This document shows, piece by piece, positions 32,700 to 43,644 of a DNA stretch of 64,000 nucleotides (within the stretch, counting starts at the first letter, position 1; every line of letters starts with the position of its first letter). The position numbers and the translations under genes were made by a program. Source of the DNA: Onthophagus taurus (taxonomy: Eukaryota > Arthropoda > Insecta > Coleoptera > Scarabaeidae); contig NC_091971.1 in the NCBI RefSeq assembly GCF_036711975.1, positions 31,875,501 to 31,939,500 on the forward strand. The letters are read 5' to 3'. The notes beneath the pieces were generated by a model that ran no database searches, was not told the origin of the DNA, and saw nothing but the letters and a program-made list of their open reading frames with translations.

Positions 32700-32965
32700 T
32701 TTTGTTTACTATGTCTTGCTGTGTAGCGGCTGTGATACACGTAGCAACTGACCGAATAATCGCCAGTGCGCACGTACAGGTTAAAACGTGTACGTTGCAT
32801 TATTCCCGGCAACAGTTGAGTCGCCTTGAAAATAGGGCAAGATGTAATTTTTTTAGTTGCCGTGATTAAATAGTTGCTAGTGCGCGCCGCTTCATATAAC
32901 TCAGTGTATTTCATTTTGGTGATTTTTAAGTTGCCGCAACTAAATCGCTAGTGCGCGCCTGGCCT

Positions 32966-35020
32966 AACTCATTATGGGGCATTACTGACGTCAAAAGTTG
33001 GTATTTCCAATCTCTGCACTGCAATTGTTTTAGAATTTTTCGGGCCATATTGCCCGCGATGTATGGGTGTTCACAGGAATCGCCCTTTTGTCGGTGAATC
33101 TGGGTGGAATGTCAGGTAATTGCACATCGTCCACTGTGCTACATTAGAGAGAAGCTCTTAAATATTTTCCAACACAGCTTCTGTACCGTCCTCCTGACAA
33201 TTCGCATTCATTCGGGAGAATGAGGAGAAGTGTAATTATTAATAATTAATGTTTTGTAGCTATGCTGGAAAGAAGTACACGTAGGATTGGTATTCCTAGC
33301 TCCTTGTAGACGGATACAACCAAAGAAATTTTCAAGGGCGTCTAGGTTTACATTATTTCTTGGTATAAGAACTTCAAAACCTGCTCCCTTCAATTTGGTC
33401 CAAAGCTCATTGAAACCTTCAATAGTTGTTATCAAATTTCGCATGATCGGTATCTAACACCTTCTGGAAAATCTCCTGGTCCTGTAATGAAATAAAACTG
33501 AAATTAATGACTGTTGAATTGTTTGATGGCTCATCTCAAAAATGAGAAATTGATAAAAGTTATTGGTGCCTAGCGGTAGAAACGGTGTATTGTGCATTTT
33601 GACACGTGAAAGAAACATCGTGCAATTGTAGATTGTTCCTTAATCCTTTGACTAAATGTGGCGGATCAAATATTGGAAATATCTCCTGCCCATTAACTTT
33701 AAATCCAATTCCTCTAAATTCTTCTCCTTGCAGAATAGCATCTCTTCGGGACTTCTCACGAAGTAATTTTATTGCAGTGCAGTTTGTGGACATTTGGTCA
33801 CAAACACTTGCAACGGTCGATGCCATGGAATGCACTCACTATTTCTTTAATATTTCGTTGAGTATCAGTAGCAGACATTGTACCCTCCGTAAAGAAAAAA
33901 GCGATGGGCTGCTTCCACTTCTTCCGTAGCCCACGCAACATGAAAATGGCATAATCAGCTAACTTGGTGGATTTGTGGTCCCCACAAGCCATCCATCGAG
34001 TCTGTTGTCATGTTGTATGACAAACTGGGTTCTAGCGATATCTCATCAAATAGCAAGCAGCAATATCTATCTAACGTATTTTTTTTCTGTACAGCTGCTG
34101 GCAATACCTTTATCAAATTCTTGTTGATACCAGTGCTCAGTGTCATTCTATTGAGTACAGCTATCATAATCTTTCTACTTGGTAAAGCAAAGGTTTTTCT
34201 AAAAAGACGATAGGCCTTTGGACTCTATTTCATTAAGGCTAATGCAAAAATTTTGTCGTTATTAGAGTATCATCGTCCCCTAGGTTGTTACATTTCATTT
34301 TGGAGTTGGCTTTTGAGGAAATTGTATGTTGCTGTATTAACATTTGCTTTTATATAATATTTAGTAAACATTTCTGCATTATTGTTAACCTTTGTCTTGC
34401 CATCAAGCTTCTTATACCTTGCAAATGTTATAAATGCAGCAAGGGTTGTTAGAGGATGTGCAGATTCAGTATTGGCGGTGAGTTTTGTGGTTGGCTAGTG
34501 ATCCGTCAGGTACTTAACGTGTTAATATTAATCTCAATAATAGTTAAAGTATGTAGACTAGCTCATTTTTATAATATATAATATTAATACAGTGTAATAA
34601 TATTTCAATTATTTTCATCAGTTGTTTTATCAGATATCGATATATCAACAGTTTCTCCTGGCGTTGCAGCTTTAAAAGTTCCATGTTGGCAATGCGGTTG
34701 ATCAATTTCACCCCAATAGTGGGTGATTTTATACTTCTGTCTGGAAAACAAACAAAAAGTGTTTGTGTTTGCGCTTTATCTGAAAAATCCCTTTGGTACT
34801 GAAATATAACATTTTCATTAGACATGGCGGAAAAAAGATTTATATTGTTACAATTTACATGAACATCGGGTACTGCAGTCTTCTTTAAATTAGAAGTATT
34901 GTGATTCATTGTAAATTTCTGGCTTGTAGAAAAATGCATTTGACAAACGTTATAACTCCTTCGTATATTTGCCAAATTCAACTTGGATTCCAACCAATTT
35001 GGAATATTAGCCAAATCCAA
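32966..35020 (-). pseudogene. P-element transposase B with THAP domain
   Basis: Minus strand, 5' to 3': second half of a THAP zinc finger (NVCQMHFSTSQKFTMN, LKKTAVPDV); DKIFALALMK-stop-SPKAYR; LDRYCCLLFDEISLEPSLSY (first acidic block); IFMLRGLRKKWKQPIAFFFT; IFPIFDPPHLVKGLRNNL (second block); a C-terminal domain with TTIEGFNELWTKLKGAGFEV and ENFFGCIRLQGARN; and the IARKILK tail near 33040. At least four frameshifts or stops. The layout matches insect P elements and THAP9. The 3' end is truncated by Harbinger element 3 at 32964. Confidence 0.88.
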
Positions 35021-35263
35021 CCTTCCAGTAGTGGATAACTATGTTTTGAATAACTGAAAAAAAGGCCTTTATCAAATATATGCAATTGATAATCGAAAGT
35101 TTCATTGTGATTATGGTGTTGTATGTGTAAAATATAAATTCGTGAGGGATTTTGGAATTTAACGAAGTAATGAGCAGTAAATGAACAAGAGGAGTAAGTG
35201 AATATATTGAAAGTCGTTTGGGATTAGAATTAATTATTAAATAAGGACATAAGGGTTGCGAAT

Positions 35264-35837
35264 TTAGGACTCATTCGATTTGATCCCAACGACTCTTTGT
35301 AGGTGTGTCTTTACGGATTTTACCCCGGCCTCACTCAGCCCGTTAAAGTTAGGCAAAGCTGGAGGACTGAAGGGCGGCCCATTCAATGCCCAATTGATCA
35401 CCAGCGGTTTGTGTGAGTTGTTGATGGTGAGTGTGAGCGCCAACAAAATTCGTCCCTCTATCAGATATAATCCGGTTGCAACTTCCACAACGTGAAGTAA
35501 ATCGTCTCAAAGCACCAATGAATGCCTCCGTGGTTAAGTCTGAGACCAACTCTAGGTGGATGGCCTTGGTAGCGGTGCAAATAAAGACACAAACGTACAA
35601 CTTAAGCCTTTTTGCCCATCGGTGTTGTCTAGCGATAGTGGTAAAAGGATCAGCGTAATCAATGCCCACTCTAGAAAACGCTTTTAATTGATATATATAA
35701 GATTTTGAACAAGTTCTAAAACATTTCATATAATTAGAAATAACTTGGTTGATTACCTTTCTATGTGAGTTGACCCCAAAATTGATTGCTGACGATGGAG
35801 CATAGCGTTCTAAACCCAGGGTCTTTAATTGATTCAC
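35264..35837 (-). pseudogene. BEL/Pao integrase fragment
   Basis: Minus strand gives FSRVGIDYADPFTTIARQHR, KLYVCVFICTATKAIHLELV and RIISDRGTNFVGA, the integrase core of BEL/Pao retrotransposons with two of the DDE acidic residues. After a frameshift near 35390 it continues with PPALPNFNGLSEAGVKSVKT. The residue E in the LSEAGVKS block is the expected third acidic position. Protease and reverse transcriptase are missing between this and the Gag fragment upstream. Confidence 0.87.
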
Positions 35838-35949
35838 ACATGAGCTTTTTCACAAGGATATGAAGCAACAAGTGGTCAAAATTATCAACCGGACATCCCA
35901 AATACCTCTAAGCTCCGAGAGGCACTTTTACCTCCAAGATCAAGATATT

Positions 35950-36529
35950 TAGCTAAACAGAGTGCTCGGTTTTAAGAGTTTTGATGGACAGAAGAATCGT
36001 TCTACCAAGACTGCCCTCGCGATGTTGAAATGATCGTTGTAACGAGTAGATTTTTAACCAATTGAGCGGATTCTTTCTCCAAGCTCATTTTAACATATTG
36101 GAATCTCTCTACGTTTGTTAAAGAGACATCCTCGTTGACAATTGTTACGAAAAGGTCGGGAAATTGTGTCCAATCCGCGTACCGTCCGCTTAACGTAGGT
36201 AAGCTAATTCGCGGAAGCTAGCTGTTTTGAACGCGACACGATAGACACTGTAGGAGCTGATGGTTTTTGTATATCACTGAGCATGTCTAGTATATCGCCT
36301 TTTGGGTATATGTAATTCTGTTCACAAGAGTTGTATACATTGTCTGAGAAATAGATGATCTCCAAACAACTTGACCGATACTGATGCAAGAGTATCTATG
36401 ATTTTTACTGAATTTTGTCCAATTATCGTTTAATCTTTCTAAACGAGCATTGAATTGACCAGAAGTTCTCTTGAGTATGGCCAATTTACACGCATTGTCA
36501 GCCGCACGAGAGATTGAACTGAAGTTCAA
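35950..36529 (-). pseudogene. BEL/Pao Gag fragment
   Basis: Minus strand reads RYADWTQFPDLFVTIVNEDV then SLTNVERFQYVKMSLEKESA, the characteristic BEL Gag block (compare the family pattern W..F...F..LV...). Upstream frames include ISRAADNACKLAILKRTSGQ, a likely Gag N-terminus. Several stops. Same strand and order as the integrase at 35264-35837, so both belong to one internally deleted copy. Confidence 0.78.
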
Positions 36530-37059
36530 AGTTCAATTTGACTTTCGAAAATAGCATCTAGTTCACTCGCGGATGATTCTTTCGGCATCGCGAAGTCGAA
36601 AACGAATAAGAAATTTTCCGAAAATAAAGTAAATTGTCACCTGTTACAGATTTGACGGGGTTAGTTGAAACTAGGAACCTGGTGGAAACCTGGAATACTT
36701 GAAAGCACTATGGCATTTGAAGCACCTGGATGACGGCGTTGAAAGGGCACCAAGAGAAGGCTTGGAACACGTTGAAGACAATGCCGAACCTGGTGGAGGC
36801 CTGGAGCCACTCACGGTTACAATAATAATAATTAATGACAATGAATGTACATTGTATATGAATGTATAACATCCTAAATACCAAACCTAAATATTTAGGT
36901 TTATAAATAAATAAAAGCCGTAAATGTAGGTAATATGCTTAATGAGATGCTATTATAAACTGCAAATACATAAGAAAGTGAACGTTTAAATAGTTGCGCA
37001 CGGTATCTAGGAATGGAAAGCCTGAAATGATGACTAACGTTAATGTTATGTAGAGTAGT
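36530..37059. other. No gene; direct repeat GAACCTGGTGGA
   Basis: GAACCTGGTGGA followed closely by CCTGG occurs at 36675 and again 111 bp later at 36786. The stretch between is unusually GC-rich and open in one plus frame (EPGGNLEYLKALWHLKHLDD...). No family recognised; the rest is AT-rich. Confidence 0.45.
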
Positions 37060-37860
37060 CGTAGTGCAGCATAGACTCGCTCAAGTAAATTAGGTACATG
37101 TGCACCTAATCTAAGTGTCGATGGTAACGCCTAAGTTTTTTGCCTCATTGCTGAACTGTAAACGAACACCACAAACACTGAAGTCAAGGGACTCTCGAAC
37201 ACGGGCAACAGCATTCTGATTTCCAAAAACCATAATGGATGATTTATTCGGATTAATATTTAATTTAGATACAGTTTGGAAGCACGATGAATCAATTTGT
37301 CTAAGTCATAATCAATATAATTCCGAGCAGTGTCATCAGGATACATATGCATATCGCAGTGATGCAACACACCAAAAAGATTACTAGTATAAATTAAGTG
37401 GAGAATTGGACCTAAGACAGATCCCTGAGAAACGCCAGACAACACAACAACCTTATTAGACCAGTCACCATTAAAAGAAACTCTCTGTCTGCGATTTATT
37501 AAGTAACGTTCAGAAAAACTACAGGCATTCCGCGATAGACCGGCATACCAAAAAATTGTCAAAAGCGTTCTATGGTGGACTGTATCGAATGGCTTGGAAA
37601 AGTCAAGCAGAACAAGAACCGTGGCCCTGCCAATATCCCTTCCTCTGATAATAGTATCAATAACTTCCAAAAGTGTAGTAGCACAACTGTAACCCACTCT
37701 AAAACTAGACTGGGCATCAGGTAATTTAGTCTCTTAGTCGACAAGCAACAATCCGTTTTAATATCCTAGATATTGCAGGTAATATACGGATCGGTCTAAA
37801 ATCATTATCATTGGACCGATCAGTTTGGTTTCGATTGTGTTTAGGCAACACCCTTTACTG
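37060..37860 (-). pseudogene. Non-LTR retrotransposon reverse transcriptase fragment
   Basis: Minus strand: FRPIRILPAISRILKRIVAC (palm entry), FRVGYSCATTLLEVIDTI, LVLLDFSKPFDTVHHRTLL, GVSQGSVLGPILHLIYTSNL, MHMYPDDTARN (active-site box, normally YADD), then INPNKSSIMVFGN and LGVTID. Domain order is that of Jockey/CR1-type LINEs. YPDD in place of YADD, FSKPFD in place of FSKAFD and several stops mark it as dead. No 5' or 3' ends visible. Confidence 0.88.
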
Positions 37861-39250
37861 TGTTTAATGGTTGTCAAAAGATGTCGCCAATTGAGTTTAA
37901 TGTTTGTAATCTGTAAAAACCTTTTTTTGAAATGTTAGCGAAACTCGATCTTTTCTCGCCCCTTTTTATTCCGAATCGTCACCGATGTAAGACGTGATAA
38001 GAGCAATTTAATATATTCAACGAAAGAGAAGAATTAAACATAGGTCTATTTTACATAGTGTTTTATTCCTAATTGGTCCGGCACCTATTTAAAATACATT
38101 TGAAATTAAAGAAAATTTAAATTTATTTGATCCCGGTAATTGCCGCGCGTTCAGATTGAATGAAATGTTATCATTTTTGTGGGATTCATCACTCGAAATA
38201 AAATTTTGGAAAAGTGTGTTTCTTTTACCAAATTGTGCGGAGATTCCGGATTTCAACGTATTTTATAAAATTTTCTTCTGGTTAAACCTCGAACATCACA
38301 GGTAAGCATTTTTGTAAGGTCTTTATTAAATATTTGTGGCATTTTCGTCCACCCTTTCATATTTTTCTTTCAATTTTTAAAACTAATAATCTACTAAATC
38401 TATTTTTCAACAAAAATCTAACTACTTAAAAAGAAAAACTATCCTACAAACAAAAATTCTTAAATCTAATATTTCCACGTTTAATTTTTTTAATCCTTTT
38501 TTTAATTTCTATATCCAGGTTTGTTCAACCTTTGGCATCTCTTGTGGAAAACAACTTTTTTTCCAACATTCCGTCGCTATGAAAACCGAAGTGGGTTGGA
38601 GATACCGTTTTTTTTCAATGTTAACATTTATCAAGTTTTAAAAAAATATGAGATGAAAAATCAGTTATCTGTTGCATCGACATTTTCTTGAAAATTTAAT
38701 TCTTAAAATTTAATAAAACAAAGTTAAAACGGCGTTTTAAAGTATAACTAAAAACTGAAATTAAATTATCACAAAGACTCACAAGACTACTACGATTAAA
38801 AATCGTTCTTCAGTGAAGATGGTCCAGCTTTTAAAATAAAGTTTTAGTCGGAGCCCGGAGCCGACCACGCCGCACAGTGATTCAGAAACGACCGTTCTGA
38901 AAAAAATCTATAACTATTAGTAGGAAAAGTATTTTTGATTGTAATTTGGTATTCGATAGTTTTTCAATATTATAAAGGTTTTTACGAAATATTAGGCATT
39001 ATCGCTATTTAAAGTCCTTTATATGAAAAACTACGAGTCAATATCACCAAAATCGAGTATTTATGGGGCTGTCATCTTATCAAAATGTATAATGTGTTTT
39101 GGTGACTCGGTGAACTCTTTGAATATAACAAAAGAAATTATAAACTCACCATAAATTATATAAAATAATCAGAATAACATAAAGTAAAAGACAAGGAAAC
39201 AATAATTAATTAATTAGATAAGTAAATATTATAAACTTTCAATTTAACAT
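37861..39250. other. No gene recognised
   Basis: AT-rich region with no open frame of note. Around 38790-38830 there is a small inverted word pair (CGATTAAAAATCG). I see no element ends. Confidence 0.45.
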
Positions 39251-39256
39251 GCAGGG

Positions 39257-39325
39257 GCACAAGTACTGCTTCAAGAATAAAAAGTAAGAAATTAATACTT
39301 TTTATTCTTGAAGCAGTTTTTGTGC
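39257..39325. repeat. Hairpin at the 3' end of the Transib remnant
   Basis: CTGCTTCAAGAATAAAAAGTA (within 39257-39286) is the inverse of TACTTTTTATTCTTGAAGCAG (39296-39325 region). The right arm is the last coding part of the Transib frame, so the left arm is an inverted duplicate of those codons. Confidence 0.85.
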
Positions 39326-40775
39326 GTCTACATGTAATTCTACTACCTTTTTAGGTGGCAGTTTTCTTAAATTTGAAATAACAGGGTCTGATGACAATAA
39401 AAGCATATGCATAATATCTTCATTAGTCGCTACACGACTTATTTTGCGTGAATGATGATAGCGAAATTTCTTATAGTTTTTATTTTAAGCCTCTTTTGCT
39501 TCCTCTGACAATAACCCTATTGGTAGAGCAGCGTTTCCAATTTTGCTTCTGCCATGCATTAAAACCTTATGGACGGTGACGGGCATGTAATACCAACTAT
39601 ATTTATTTACAAACAATTCAGCTGTATCGCGTGCATATTTTTCAAATTTATAAGTGTTGCTACACTGCTGGTTATCACTTGCAAAATTATGCTGAATCTC
39701 TCAATTAATTTCATATCGACATCTGTTATATCCGCGCTAATTGTGGATTTTGAAAAAATCTTCTAGCAGTATTCCCATCGTCGGTTGTGTCACTTCCCTG
39801 CTTAACAAAATCAACTTTGAGGCCAATTCTTTTCTTAAATTCTTCCTGTGTTTTTCTTCTTCTATTTTCTTTCATTTCTTTTTCGTCATCTGTGATATGT
39901 AAAATGCATTCCATAAATTTTATTCTGGCGGTGAGCATTGACAGGCCAAGTTTTAAGGACGCAATTTTTTTTTTCAATGCATGACAAATTGTTAATTTCT
40001 TTCGCTGTAGCTTTGCATATATAACATCTCGTGGACGAAGAAGTACCCGCTACTACTTGAGCTACTTTAGCATCGTGCATTGCAAAATGTAACTCATGCG
40101 TAATTGTAAATTGACGCCCACAAATAATCACTTCTGTTGGATTAAGTTCTCGCCTTTGACTTTCAATAGCTGCCACTTCGGTAATTGTTTTTTCAGCAGT
40201 CTATTTGGCGTATTCAAATTTTATGGATTGGCAATATCGCGTAAAAGCGGGGCGAGATTATTCCAAAATTATACGGGTTTGGTCTAGTGCAGATTTTAGT
40301 TATAACGGGACCATAGATAACATAAATAAATTCGCATCTGGTATTTCTGGATTTGCTGTAAAACATTGCCTATATTCACTCTGTCCAGATGCACCATCAC
40401 AACCCCACTTACGAATCAATGTAAAACTGTTTTCAGTAAATTGGCCAATCTTATCCGATTTGCTGTATAGAAGTCGCTGTGCAGTGTGATTTAAGAGTAA
40501 CTGCAATTATATATTTAATAAAATTCGTATTCCTTCATATTGACGTTTAGTTAGCTGCAAATCTACCAGTAATACAAGGGCTTGTTGGGTGTCTATAACA
40601 CTGTCAAATTGCATTTTATGCGTTAGTTTCTCAGCAGCACGTATAATTTTTTCTTCATTTTCTGTTTCACACATTTCTTTCACCTTGTATCGCTTTGCTC
40701 TTTCACAGCATTCTCCAAAAGATTTTCTTGGGCGTCCTCTAGGCATTAACGGTGATTTTGATTCTTTTGTTAATT
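39290..40775 (-). pseudogene. Transib transposase (RAG1-like) remnant
   Basis: Minus strand, in order: MPRGRPRKSFGECCERAKRY; LTHKMQFDSVIDTQQALVLL; NHTAQRLLYSKSDKIG; LIRKWGCDGASGQSEYRQCF (first catalytic D in the CDG box); MHDAKVAQVVAGTSSSTRCY with CYICKATAKE (C2 zinc motif); GMHFT; TDDGNTARRFFQNPQ; YYMPVTVHKVLMHG; LPIGLLSEEAKEA (catalytic E box); SSDPVISNLRKLPPKK. These are the landmark blocks of Transib transposases and the RAG1 core. At least four frameshifts or stops, so it is inactive. Right side fused to a Penelope-like fragment. Confidence 0.85.
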
Positions 40776-40975
40776 TGTAAACCTTATACTGGTCCAATAA
40801 GTCTATTTTTGAACCTTTGTTACATTGGTGAATAAGTTTGACATTGTCGTAGTTTATTATATGTCCGGTGTCAATGTGATGTTTATAGACATTTGAGTTA
40901 ATTTTATTCTTATGTTCATGTATTCGTATACCCAATTTTCTTCCTATTTGCCCTATGAAATTTTCTTATACTTTT
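40776..40975 (-). pseudogene. Penelope-like GIY-YIG region fragment
   Basis: Minus strand reads FIGQIGRKLGIRIHEHKNKI then NSNVYKHHIDTGHIINYDNV, which fits the YIG.TGR...R..EH pattern of the GIY-YIG endonuclease of Penelope-like elements. The frame continues without a stop into the start of the Transib remnant, producing a chance fusion frame of 142 codons. Confidence 0.65.
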
Positions 40976-40979
40976 TCTA

Positions 40980-41100
40980 TTAAACGTGGAGTCATCTGTC
41001 CATAAAATTCTTTTGAAGACATAGCATTTAATGGGAAACGGCAAAATTGAATCCTTCGCTCCAGATCTCCTTCTTCAAATGCTTGAATAGGAGTATAGTG
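40980..41100 (-). pseudogene. Short mariner-superfamily fragment
   Basis: Minus strand EEGDLERRIQFCRFPLNAMS resembles the region before the first catalytic aspartate of mariner-like transposases (D..RR..FC.W). It directly precedes the GIY-YIG fragment. Only about 40 residues. Confidence 0.45.
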
Positions 41101-41231
41101 CTATGGATGGTTGCCCATTTGTCGAAGAGTTGGGGTCAATGTTGGGGAAACTGGACTTTACGGATTTCATTACTTTTTTATACTTTCTTTTAATTATATT
41201 ATCAAAAATCTTTACTCTTCATAAAGATATA

Positions 41232-43288
41232 CAGGGTGTCCCAGACCACCCGTACCAGCCAATTTATTCGGAAACGGTGTGTCCTAGAGAGTTGAAATAA
41301 AAAATTCGTCAACTAAAGCAGACACCCTCCTTCTAGATAGTGTGTTACGACCGACCAACAACATCCGGAAGTGGGTGCAATTGAGTAGTACTTTAATATT
41401 TTATATGTAAAGAGGGGTCAATTACGATATCATCGTAAAGAACTCTTCAATAGAAATCTCTTTCGCTTGAAAAAAATTTTTATATTGCTAATCGTTTTCG
41501 AAATAATAAACCCTAATTGTTGGTACTTTTTACCGGTGTTATTTAAGTTGACAAATAGATGTCGCTATTCGTCGTTTTGAAAAATCGTGTAATTTAGAAA
41601 TGGCTGGTTAATAACAAGAAATTGTTTTTACTAACAAAATGAATAAAATAACAAGGAGTTTTTTTTACCACAGAAGAATATTACAAAACACTAAATAATA
41701 AAACTTAATAAATTAAAGTAAAAATACCAGTTCTTATTAAACAAATGAATAAAATAACTATGGAAAGGAATTATTTGGACGACAAAACGACACAAAACGC
41801 TCAATCTAATAAAAAATTAACAAAATCAAGATAATAAAGATTATAAATGTTCAAATTGTCTACCATTTTGAGCAACACATTTTTCAAGCCGGAGCCTTAC
41901 ACTATCTACCGCATTTAAAATTTCTCTTGCACTTAAATTCTGACACGCTTCTTGAATTCTGTTCTTCATTTCTTCCTTTGTTGTTGGTCGATGTTTATAA
42001 ACTAAATTCTTAAGTCGACCCCAAAGATAGAAATCAAGAGGGGTCAAATCGGGTGATCGTGCTGGCCACGCCACACAACCTCCTCTTCCAATCCATCGCC
42101 CAGGGAATTTTTGGTCACAAATCGCACGAGATACCGCAGCATAATGTGCTGGGCAGCCATCTTGTTGTAGCCACAATCTCCTCCTTATTGCTAGTGGAAT
42201 GTCACCCAACAAATCATGCTGCAATGTGCCAGCAAGAAATTCCGCATACCTGCGACCATTGAGAGTGCCATCAAAATAAAAGGGCCCAATTATGGTGTCG
42301 CCCAAAATCCCGCACCACACATTTAGAGACCACAGATTTTGATTGTTCATTTCAACCATCCAATGGGGGTTAACTTCTGACCAGTAGTGGGCATTGTGCA
42401 GGTTTAACTGCCCATTACTTTTAAATGTCGCTTCATCTGTCCAAAGGATATTCCGATGAAAAAATTGAGTTATTAAAATCTTGATCTCTTAATTCTTGGC
42501 AAAGATTTACATGATAAGCGTAAAATTTATTTTCTTTTAATATCCGTTGGACTGAGCTCTTGGTGATATCGAATTCCCTTGCCATATCACGGACGGATAA
42601 ATGAGGGTATAACTCAACACCGGCTATTACCTCCGCTGTTCGATTGTCTTGCACGGTTCTTTTTATTCTGTGTCTGATGTTGTGATGAGGACGAACTACC
42701 CCAAATCGCTTAACTCTACAAGCAAGACGACTGAAGACATGACGACTTTGCTGTGGTCGGTAAGGAAAGCGCTCGGCATACAATCTTTCGGCAGCCCGAA
42801 AATTTTGTCTGCATTCCCCCAATAACATCAACATGTCATACGCTTCTTCATTGTTGAAAGGCATGTTGATGTTTAAATAAAATTCTAATTAGTTGTTCAA
42901 GATAAATACGAAGAATTGATAACTGCTAGTTTCACAAAGTTGACGTTCTGTCAAGCGACATCTATTTGTCAACTTAAATAACACCGGTAAAAAGTACCAA
43001 CAATTAGGGTGGATTATTTCGAAAACGATTAGCAATATAAAAATTTTTTTCAAGCAAAAGAGATTTCTATTGAAGAGTTCTTTACGATGATATCGTAATT
43101 AACCCCTCTTTACATATAAAATATTAAAGTACTACTCAATTGCACCCACTTCCGGTTGTTGTTGGTCGGTCGTAACACACTATCTAGAAGGAGGGTGTCT
43201 GCTTTAGTTGACGAATTTTTTATTTCAACTCTCTAGGACTCACCGTTTCCGAATAAATCGGCTGGTACGGGTGGTCTGGGACACCCTG
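41232..43288 (-). mobile_element. Mariner-superfamily element with 334-bp inverted repeats
   Basis: Left TA (41230-41231), then CAGGGTGTCCCAGACCACCC. The inverted end finishes at 43288 before TA (43289-43290). The two ends are reverse complements over 41232-41565 and 42955-43288, 334 bp each, with fewer than ten mismatches by eye. The 2057-bp element encodes a DD41D-like transposase on the minus strand. Long, near-identical arms point to a fairly recent insertion. Confidence 0.95.
41841..42864 (-). pseudogene. Mariner-superfamily (DD41D-like) transposase, frameshifted
   Basis: N-terminal frame 42864-42433 (ATG): NEEAYDMLMLLGECRQNFRA, first helix-turn-helix; then DMAREFDITKSSVQRILKEN, second helix-turn-helix. 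The catalytic frame follows from about 42455: ILWTDEATF, WSLNVWCGILGDTIIGPFYF, LWLQQDGCPAHYAAVS, PARSPDLTPLDFYLWG, ending at 41841. Between the second and third aspartates I count 41 residues. The two frames are offset by one base at a T6 run (about 42457-42462), and some 25-30 residues usual at this point appear missing. Inactive as read, but all catalytic residues are present. Confidence 0.9.
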
Positions 43289-43289
43289 T

Positions 43290-43640
43290 ATATAAAATGT
43301 AATGCAATTCGTCGTCTGTTGTATGAATTTTGAAGAAATGTACTGAAAATTTGAAATAATTGTTTTGGATTTAGAACAAATTTCGACTTTTTCTTATTTC
43401 TAGAAAAATATATGGGATATTGCACATTTTTTTATTAACTAATTAGTCTATATCCACTTGTTTTTCGAAATAAATTCACCTAGGGAATTCTTTGATAAAA
43501 AAACAAATTATATGAAATAATTTTAATTCGAAGTAATGAAATCTATAATTATTAACAAGAATTAATAGATAAATTCATTAATAAGTAATTTTTCTAAAAC
43601 AAAAGATTTATTTTTTTATATTATTTATATTGTATTTTCT
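43290..43640. other. Flank of the A2 element with subterminal words
   Basis: Contains GGATTTAGAACAAA at about 43367 and TTTTGAAGAAATGTACTGAAA near 43328. Both have counterparts to the right of the A2 gene, suggesting this is the left arm of that element. No coding sequence. Confidence 0.5.
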
Positions 43641-43644
43641 TAGT

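Larger units (their letters stand above)
29986..32964. mobile_element. PIF/Harbinger element 3
   Basis: Inverted ends GGCCAGGCGCGCACTCGCGA (29986) and complement (to 32964, with A for C at one position) are flanked by TAA on both sides (29983-29985 and 32965-32967). Subterminal words GCAACTTAAAAA / AAGTTGCC recur inside both ends. It contains a transposase on the plus strand and a MADF-BESS gene on the minus strand, with exons interleaved. It adjoins, and probably entered, the P-element remnant to its right. Confidence 0.9.

Noticed and set aside
40507..40935. A single 142-residue protein with GIY-YIG and AT-hook-like GRPRK
   Set aside because: Two unrelated element fragments happen to share a frame at their junction.
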